This document shows, piece by piece, positions 59,365 to 64,000 of a stretch of 64,000 bases of DNA. The stretch comes from CBDCFV01 sp965261795 (GTDB taxonomy: Bacteria; Chloroflexota; Dehalococcoidia; Lucifugimonadales; UBA3495), in NCBI GenBank assembly GCA_965261795.1, contig OZ253476.1:1240001-1304000 (forward strand). Reading direction: 5' to 3'. A program made the position numbers and the translations under genes. Numbering within the stretch: the stretch's first letter is position 1; each line of letters begins with the position of its first letter. The notes under the pieces were generated by a model. The model ran no database searches. It was given only the letters and a program-made list of their open reading frames with translations, and was not told where the DNA came from.

Positions 59365-59959
59365 TTCGTGGCCTCCATGACGGCTATGCTTCAGGGATGT
59401 AATCCGGCTGTAGCGTAGCAGAGATGGCGGAAGGAGACGGAGCGCATTTTGTATCTTTACTGTGTCATTTTGTATCTTTCTGTGCCATTCAGCTTCGGAG
59501 GAGGGGTTGGATTTTCAGGCGCTTATGCAGTTTCAGGCCAGTTTGACACAGTTTAGGTGCAGATTTTTCCGTGAATTGTGCGTTCTGTGTCATTGATTTC
59601 ATGGTGCGTCAGTCGTGGGCTCTAATTTGATTCCCCGCGCGTCAGGAGCGCTGTGCAGGGTAAGAGACTATCTTAAAACCAATCAGTCTCGCTGATTTCC
59701 CCACGTCGCTAACCAAGGCCTATAGATTCCCGCCTGCGCGGGAATGACGGGTTGGGTGCTGCGACAAGTCTTGAAATAGTTTTTAAGTAGTATGGTAAGA
59801 CGGAAGCGCCGGAGTTGGAAAGGGGCAACTGTCATCCGGATGCCTCAAGATTCCTTCATCCTGAGCTTGTCGAACCATCAACGGGCACAAGCTCAGGATG
59901 AGGATGGAGAGCGACAGTATGGCGAAAATGAAAATGCCGACCCACGTTGTTAAGCCGCG
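59365..59959. other. Repeat-rich intergenic region upstream of rpsO
   Basis: No gene seen. It holds the reversed copy of the GARACTATC element (59664-59787) and a TGTCATT-rich repeat at 59445-59600 related to 15770-15910. A palindromic word pair GAGCTTGTCGAACCATCAAC / CACAAGCTCAGGATGAGGA lies at 59863-59902. Confidence 0.55.
59664..59787. repeat. Short terminal-inverted-repeat element (copy C, reversed)
   Basis: GAGACTATCTTAAAACC (59664-59680) and TTGAAATAGTTTTTAAG (59771-59787) are inverted relatives of the ends of the element at 40377. Read on the minus strand, the interior includes GCAGCACCCAACCCGTCATT then CCCGCGCAGGCGGGAAT, identical to the copy at 5879. No flanking direct repeat is clear. 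Confidence 0.6.
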
Positions 59960-59989
59960 TTGCGGCCATTACCGTGGCTATGTTATAAT
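59960..59989 (+). promoter_or_regulatory. rpsO promoter
   Basis: The extended -10 TGTTATAAT (TATAAT at 59984-59989) lies 18 bp after a TTGCGG -35 (59960-59965), 43 bp upstream of the rpsO ATG. The extended -10 makes it a strong candidate. Confidence 0.7.
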
Positions 59990-60031
59990 CGCAGGCAACG
60001 TAAAAGAGAAGGAAAAGGTCAAACGCAGCGC

Positions 60032-60298
60032 ATGCTAGACGGTGAAACCAGAGCGCAGATCACTAAAGAATACCAGTTACACCGCAACGACTCCGGCTCC
60101 GCCGAACTTCAGGTAGCCATCATTACCGCCAGGATTCAGCAGTTAACTGATCATCTTCGTATCCACAAAAAGGATGTCCACTCCCGGCGTGGGCTTGTCA
60201 CTCTAGTGTCTAAACGCCGCCGACTCCTTAACTACCTCACAAAAAAGGATGTTGGCCGGTACCAATCGCTGATAACCCGCTTGGGGTTAAGGCGCTAA
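60032..60298 (+). CDS. rpsO: 30S ribosomal protein S15
   Basis: This 88-residue S15 has the family sequence from ETRAQITKEYQLHRNDSGSA, through ELQVAIITARIQQLTDHLRI and HKKDVHSRRGLVTLVSKRRR, to LLNYLTKKDVGRYQSLITRL. It binds 16S rRNA early in small-subunit assembly. ATG 60032 is chosen because the 24 codons upstream (frame from 59960) are not part of S15. pnp follows, as in most bacteria, with a hairpin between them. Confidence 0.95.
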   Translation: MLDGETRAQITKEYQLHRNDSGSAELQVAIITARIQQLTDHLRIHKKDVHSRRGLVTLVSKRRRLLNYLTKKDVGRYQSLITRLGLRR

Positions 60299-60312
60299 TA
60301 ATCTCGCGCACC

Positions 60313-60340
60313 AAACAACACCCTTTCAAGGGTGTTGTTT
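60313..60340 (+). terminator. Hairpin between rpsO and pnp
   Basis: A perfect 13-bp inverted repeat (AAACAACACCCTT 60313-60325, AAGGGTGTTGTTT 60328-60340), with the loop widened by TC, lies 14 bases after the rpsO stop. It ends in TTT and may act as a terminator or as an mRNA stem for processing, as known for rpsO-pnp transcripts. Confidence 0.8.
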
Positions 60341-60391
60341 CACTTCTAGCCACTGCCCTAGCCCAATAAAGCGAGGTCCCTTAGTATAACT

Positions 60392-62677
60392 ATGCCTATC
60401 ACCATTGAACGCGTCATCGGGCGCGAAAAAATCATCATCCAGACCGGTCGGCTGGCCGAGCAGGCCCATGGCGCAGTCACGGTGCAGTGCGGCGAGTCCA
60501 TCATACTGGTAACGGCGGTTATGTCGGACAGGCCCCGTGCGGCCGACATAGACTTTCTTCCCCTTACAGTAGACTATGAAGAGCGCCTTTACGCCGCCGG
60601 CAAAATCCCAGGCAGCTTTTTCCGCCGTGAGGGGCGGCCGGGCCAAGGGGGGATTTTGTCCGCCAGGCTTATAGACCGATCCATCCGGCCCCTCTTTCCC
60701 AAGGGGCTGCACAACGACATCCAGATAACCGCCACCGTCCTGTCGGCCGACCAGGACAACCCTCTGGAGACCCTGGCGATGGTGGGCACGTCAGCCGCCC
60801 TCGCCATGTCTCAAATCCCGTTCAACGGCCCGGTTGGTTCCTCCCGGGTTTCCTACAAGAACGGAGAATATATCGTCAACCCCACTTACCAGGACATAGC
60901 CGACAGCCAGTTGACCATGGTACTGTCCAGCACTCCCGATGCCATCCTCATGGTCGAGGCGGGTTCGGACGAGGTATCCGAAGAGGTCATCCTGGAGGGC
61001 ATTCGCTTGGCCCACCAAGCCGACCTGGAAACCATCGACATGATCAACGAGTTGGTGGGGAAGGCCGGCAAGACCAAGCTGAGCGTGGAGACAGATGTTG
61101 AAGCGGCCGCACAACTGGAGTCGCGAATTAACGATGTCTTGAATGGCCGCTTGGCGGCCCTGCTGGAAAGAAACCCGGATAAGATCGCCTTGGAGGAAGA
61201 AGAAACCACCCTTCAGGGAGAGGCCTTGGAGCAATTATCCGAGGAATACGCCCCCGATAAGGTCAAAGAGGGCTTCAAGAGCGTTATGAAAGGGGAGGTG
61301 CGCCGCCGGATTCTGGAGCAGGGCATTCGCCCCGACGGACGCGGCTTGACCGAGATAAGGCCCATAACCTGTGATGTTGGCCTCCTTCCCCGCACCCACG
61401 GATCGGGCCTCTTCACCCGCGGCATGACGCAAGTGTTGTCCATCGTTACCTTGGGGTCCCTCTCCATGCAGCAACAGTTGGACACCGTTACGCCGGAAGA
61501 CAAAAAACAGTTCATGCACCACTACAACTTCCCGTCATTCTCCACCGGCGAGGCGCGCCGGGTCAGCTCTCCGGGGCGGCGGGAAATTGGACACGGGGCT
61601 TTGGCGGAACGGGCCATCCAACCTGTCCTGCCGCCGGCAGACGAATTCCCCTACACCATCAGGGTGGTTTCAGAGGTGCTCAGTTCAAACGGCAGCACGT
61701 CGATGGGGAGTGTTTGCGGCACCACCCTGGCGCTGATGGACGCCGGCATACCCATCAAGAAACCTGTCGCGGGCATAGCGATGGGACTGGTCATGGGCGG
61801 CAACGGCCAGAACGCCGTGTTGAGCGACATTCAGGGGGTTGAAGACTTCCTGGGAGACATGGACTTCAAGGTGGCCGGGACCGCCGATGGAGTCAACGCC
61901 CTGCAGATGGACGTTAAAATCAACGGGCTGACTGTGGAGATCCTGACCGAAGCGTTAGAGCAGGCCAGGGTCGGCAGGCTGCACATCCTAGGAAAGATGA
62001 CCGAGGTTATCGACCAGCCCAAGACGGAAATGAGCGCCTACGCTCCCAAGATGATCCGCTTGAAGATCCCGGTGGAAAAGATTGGCGCCCTCATCGGCCC
62101 GGGGGGCAGGGTAATCCGCAGCATCTCCGAAGATACCGGGACCTCCATCGACGTTCAGGACGACGGCTCTGTCACCATCGGCGGGTCGGATGGCGCAAAG
62201 CTGGAGCAGGCGCGGGCCAAGGTGGACAGCCTTACACGCGAATTGGCGGTGGGAGACATCTTCACCGGCAAAATTACAAGGTTGACCAGCTTTGGAGTGT
62301 TTGTGGAACTGTTGCCCGGACGTGAAGGCTTGGTCCGTTCCGGCGACTTGGGTGACATGGAGTCAGAAGTGGAAATCGGCCAGGAAGTCACCGTGGTGAT
62401 CCAGGAAATCGATTCTCAAGGCCGCCTGAACCTGTCCCGGCGTGCGTTGTTCGGTGACAACGGCGGTTCCCCCGCACCGGAGCGACCGCCGGCCCGTTCC
62501 GGCAGCTTTGACCGCGGTCCCCGTCCCGGCGGCGGCGGGTATGGCGGAGGACGCGGCGGCCAGGACCGCCGGCCCGGCCCCGGCCCCGGCCCAGGGCGTG
62601 GGGGTCCGCGGCCCGGAGGCGGAGGACCCAACCAAGGAGGAGACCGGCGGTTCACAGGTGGCGGCGGGAACCGCTAA
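60392..62677 (+). CDS. pnp: Polyribonucleotide nucleotidyltransferase (PNPase)
   Basis: This 761-residue PNPase contains two RNase PH core domains with an intervening helical domain. MPITIERVIGREKIIIQTGR opens the first; GSGLFTRGMTQVLSIVTLGS and SSPGRREIGHGALAERAIQP mark the second. A KH domain follows (ALIGPGGRVIRSISEDTGTS near residue 570), then an S1 domain (GDIFTGKITRLTSFGVFVEL). The last ~60 residues are an unusual Gly/Arg/Pro-rich tail (GGGGYGGGRGGQDRRPGPGP) that resembles RGG RNA-binding segments and is longer than in most PNPases. It degrades RNA phosphorolytically and probably interacts with other RNA proteins through the tail. Confidence 0.95.
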   Translation: MPITIERVIGREKIIIQTGRLAEQAHGAVTVQCGESIILVTAVMSDRPRAADIDFLPLTVDYEERLYAAGKIPGSFFRREGRPGQGGILSARLIDRSIRPLFPKGLHNDIQITATVLSADQDNPLETLAMVGTSAALAMSQIPFNGPVGSSRVSYKNGEYIVNPTYQDIADSQLTMVLSSTPDAILMVEAGSDEVSEEVILEGIRLAHQADLETIDMINELVGKAGKTKLSVETDVEAAAQLESRINDVLNGRLAALLERNPDKIALEEEETTLQGEALEQLSEEYAPDKVKEGFKSVMKGEVRRRILEQGIRPDGRGLTEIRPITCDVGLLPRTHGSGLFTRGMTQVLSIVTLGSLSMQQQLDTVTPEDKKQFMHHYNFPSFSTGEARRVSSPGRREIGHGALAERAIQPVLPPADEFPYTIRVVSEVLSSNGSTSMGSVCGTTLALMDAGIPIKKPVAGIAMGLVMGGNGQNAVLSDIQGVEDFLGDMDFKVAGTADGVNALQMDVKINGLTVEILTEALEQARVGRLHILGKMTEVIDQPKTEMSAYAPKMIRLKIPVEKIGALIGPGGRVIRSISEDTGTSIDVQDDGSVTIGGSDGAKLEQARAKVDSLTRELAVGDIFTGKITRLTSFGVFVELLPGREGLVRSGDLGDMESEVEIGQEVTVVIQEIDSQGRLNLSRRALFGDNGGSPAPERPPARSGSFDRGPRPGGGGYGGGRGGQDRRPGPGPGPGRGGPRPGGGGPNQGGDRRFTGGGGNR

Positions 62678-62712
62678 GGCCTTCCTTATGGCGCAGTAAT
62701 CAAACGGCTATC

Positions 62713-62739
62713 GGCCCGGTCTTGCAACGAGACCGGGCC
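62713..62739 (+). terminator. Terminator after pnp
   Basis: A 10-bp GC-rich stem (GGCCCGGTCT 62713-62722, AGACCGGGCC 62730-62739) with a 7-nt loop lies 36 bases after the pnp stop and is followed by ATTTGCTGTT. It is a plausible intrinsic terminator. Confidence 0.75.
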
Positions 62740-62809
62740 ATTTGCTGTTACCTGAGATTGAACCATGTTAATATCTAACCTGCCTTAAGCTCTTTCGAAG
62801 AGGGTATCC

Positions 62810-63598
62810 ATGGCTTCAATCCGAGTTGTAGTAAACGGCGCAACCGGCAAAATGGGTACGGAAACCGTCGCCGCTGTCAGCGGCGACGAGGACATGTCTT
62901 TGGTAGGCGCGGTGTGTCACCGGAACCGCGGCCCGGTATTGGCGTTGCCGGGCGGGGCCGAGGTAAGTCTGTCCACAAACCTGGAGTCTCTGCTTGAAGA
63001 GACCAAGCCCGACGTGCTGGTGGACTTCACTAACGCTTCGGCATGTATGGAGGCCGCCCTGCTGGGCGTCGCTTCATCCACGCACCTAGTCCTGGGAGCC
63101 AGCGGGTTGACTGACGACGACTTGGCCCGGCTGGATGCGCTGGCAAACGACAAGGGCATCGGCGTCATATTTGCCCCCAACTTTGCCTTGGGGGCGGTAG
63201 TGCTGAAACGGTTGGTAGAGCAGGCCGCCGGGTACTTCGATTACGTTGACATCGTGGAGTCTCACCACGAAGCAAAAATCGACGCTCCTTCGGGCTTCGC
63301 CATGGCCTTGGCCAAGAGCATAGGCGACAACAAGCAGTTCACCCGGAACCAGACGGAGAAAGAGAATCTGCCCGGCACTCGCGGCGGCGAATACAACGGG
63401 GTGACGATCCACAGCGTCAGGATGGCCGGACGCAGCGCCCACCACGAAGTCATCATGGGCACCCAAGGGCAGACCGTATCCCTGCGCCACGACACGTTGG
63501 GCCGCGACTGCTACATGCCCGGTGTGCTGCGCTGCATCCGCGAGGTTGTGAATCGGCAGGGTCTTGTGGTAGGCTTGGAAAATATCCTCGGGCTATAG
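62810..63598 (+). CDS. dapB: 4-hydroxy-tetrahydrodipicolinate reductase
   Basis: This 262-residue DapB starts with the NAD(P)-binding VVVNGATGKMGTETVAAVSG. It then has the LVDFTNASACMEAALLGVAS strand, the FAPNFALGAVVLKRLVEQAA segment, and the catalytic VESHHEAKIDAPSGFAMALA with the His-Lys pair. HEVIMGTQGQTVSLRHDTLG completes the domain. It reduces 4-hydroxy-tetrahydrodipicolinate in lysine/diaminopimelate synthesis. asd, which makes the precursor, begins 170 bases further on the same strand, so the pair is functionally coherent. Confidence 0.95.
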   Translation: MASIRVVVNGATGKMGTETVAAVSGDEDMSLVGAVCHRNRGPVLALPGGAEVSLSTNLESLLEETKPDVLVDFTNASACMEAALLGVASSTHLVLGASGLTDDDLARLDALANDKGIGVIFAPNFALGAVVLKRLVEQAAGYFDYVDIVESHHEAKIDAPSGFAMALAKSIGDNKQFTRNQTEKENLPGTRGGEYNGVTIHSVRMAGRSAHHEVIMGTQGQTVSLRHDTLGRDCYMPGVLRCIREVVNRQGLVVGLENILGL

Positions 63599-63767
63599 AC
63601 CAAGCCAATGCAAATTGGCCCTTCTGTTGCCGAGGATGTCTTTATTGACCGGCAGGCAATAGGTGAAGCGTCGGCTCCCGAAATAATTGGGCCTGCCACA
63701 TGGCTCACGTCATGCGGTCGCTGGGCAAACGCTATTCCAACCAATTGAGATATACCTGAGAAGCAGC

Positions 63768-64000
63768 TTGAAAGACCTGACTATAGCAGTAGTGGGAGCA
63801 TCCGGCGCCGTAGGCACGGAATTCCTGAAGATAATCGAAGGAAGGTATGACGACCTTCCCAACATCAGGGCGTTGGCGTCCGCCCGTTCGGCGGGCAGAC
63901 GGCTCACCGTAGGCGGCCGGGAGGTCGTGGTGGAAGAGACCACCGAGCGGTCATTCGAGGGTGTGGACATCGCTTTCATCTCAGTAAGCACCGAGATGAG
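63768..64000 (+). CDS. asd: Aspartate-semialdehyde dehydrogenase (partial, cut by window end)
   Basis: The frame from TTG 63768 reads KDLTIAVVGASGAVGTEFLK, then IIEGRYDDLPNIRALASARS and VGGREVVVEETTERSFEGVD, and stops at the window edge after IAFISVSTEM. The GASGAVG NADP-binding loop and the 'LASARSAGRRL' segment match Asd. The catalytic Cys lies beyond the window. It makes aspartate semialdehyde for lysine, threonine and methionine, next to dapB. The start is a TTG by frame position. Confidence 0.9.
   Translation, partial: MKDLTIAVVGASGAVGTEFLKIIEGRYDDLPNIRALASARSAGRRLTVGGREVVVEETTERSFEGVDIAFISVSTEM

Overview
The window is a high-G+C bacterial chromosome segment from a metabolically broad, probably marine or sponge-associated organism. 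I infer a Chloroflexota lineage such as Dehalococcoidia/SAR202. The reasons are the rpsO-pnp-dapB-asd block, many paralogous catabolic oxidoreductases (orphan molybdenum hydroxylase, VOC and RidA proteins, SMP-30, amidohydrolase, MFS), frequent TTG/GTG starts, and abundant palindromic intergenic repeats. The lineage call is inference and not proven by the sequence.

Layout. 0.3-2.9 kb: small AF2212-like antitoxin and a three-gene cluster of unknown proteins, one with an internally duplicated module. 3.6-11.6 kb: MOSC protein, enoyl-CoA hydratase, type II HAD dehalogenase, DUF1330, MgtE plus MFS, two tiny proteins and a MetE-like protein. 11.8-16.3 kb: two unknown proteins, a DUF2283 pseudogene and Ada. 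Three copies of one terminal-inverted-repeat element lie at 6.4, 14.1 and 16.1 kb. 16.3-25.7 kb: DUF2339/DUF3999 pair, MFS, class III aminotransferase, Phd/VapC toxin-antitoxin pair, NHL propeller, quinone oxidoreductase. 26-29 kb: a secreted papain-like protein and a lipoprotein propeller. 29-40 kb: the main metabolic block, which looks like an N-methylglutamate (methylamine) pathway. It holds N-methylglutamate synthase mgsABC, gmaS, and a four-subunit N-methylglutamate dehydrogenase/sarcosine oxidase (delta, alpha, gamma, beta), with a MazEF-like pair embedded in it. 40-53 kb: phospholipase D-like and DUF262 proteins of possible defence function, a solo molybdenum hydroxylase large subunit, a regulated-looking set of catabolic genes and much repeat DNA. 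53-64 kb: Rel, tRNA-Pro, tRNA-Arg, a transposase relic, Ldh-family dehydrogenase, 5-formyl-THF cyclo-ligase-like protein, rpsO-pnp-dapB and the start of asd.

How the genes would work together. GmaS joins methylamine to glutamate, MgsABC transfers the methylamino group to make N-methylglutamate, and the Mgd complex oxidises it, releasing formaldehyde (or methylene-THF) and glutamate. The alpha subunit here keeps two cysteine sets suited to [2Fe-2S] clusters, which fits a dehydrogenase feeding an electron chain. The most unusual structure is the mobile repeat family. It has 16-bp terminal inverted repeats and perfect 11-bp target duplications at two of three sites. The three copies differ in length by exact multiples of a 40-bp internal unit (11, 4 and 2 copies), and they sit against gene starts or a gene end.
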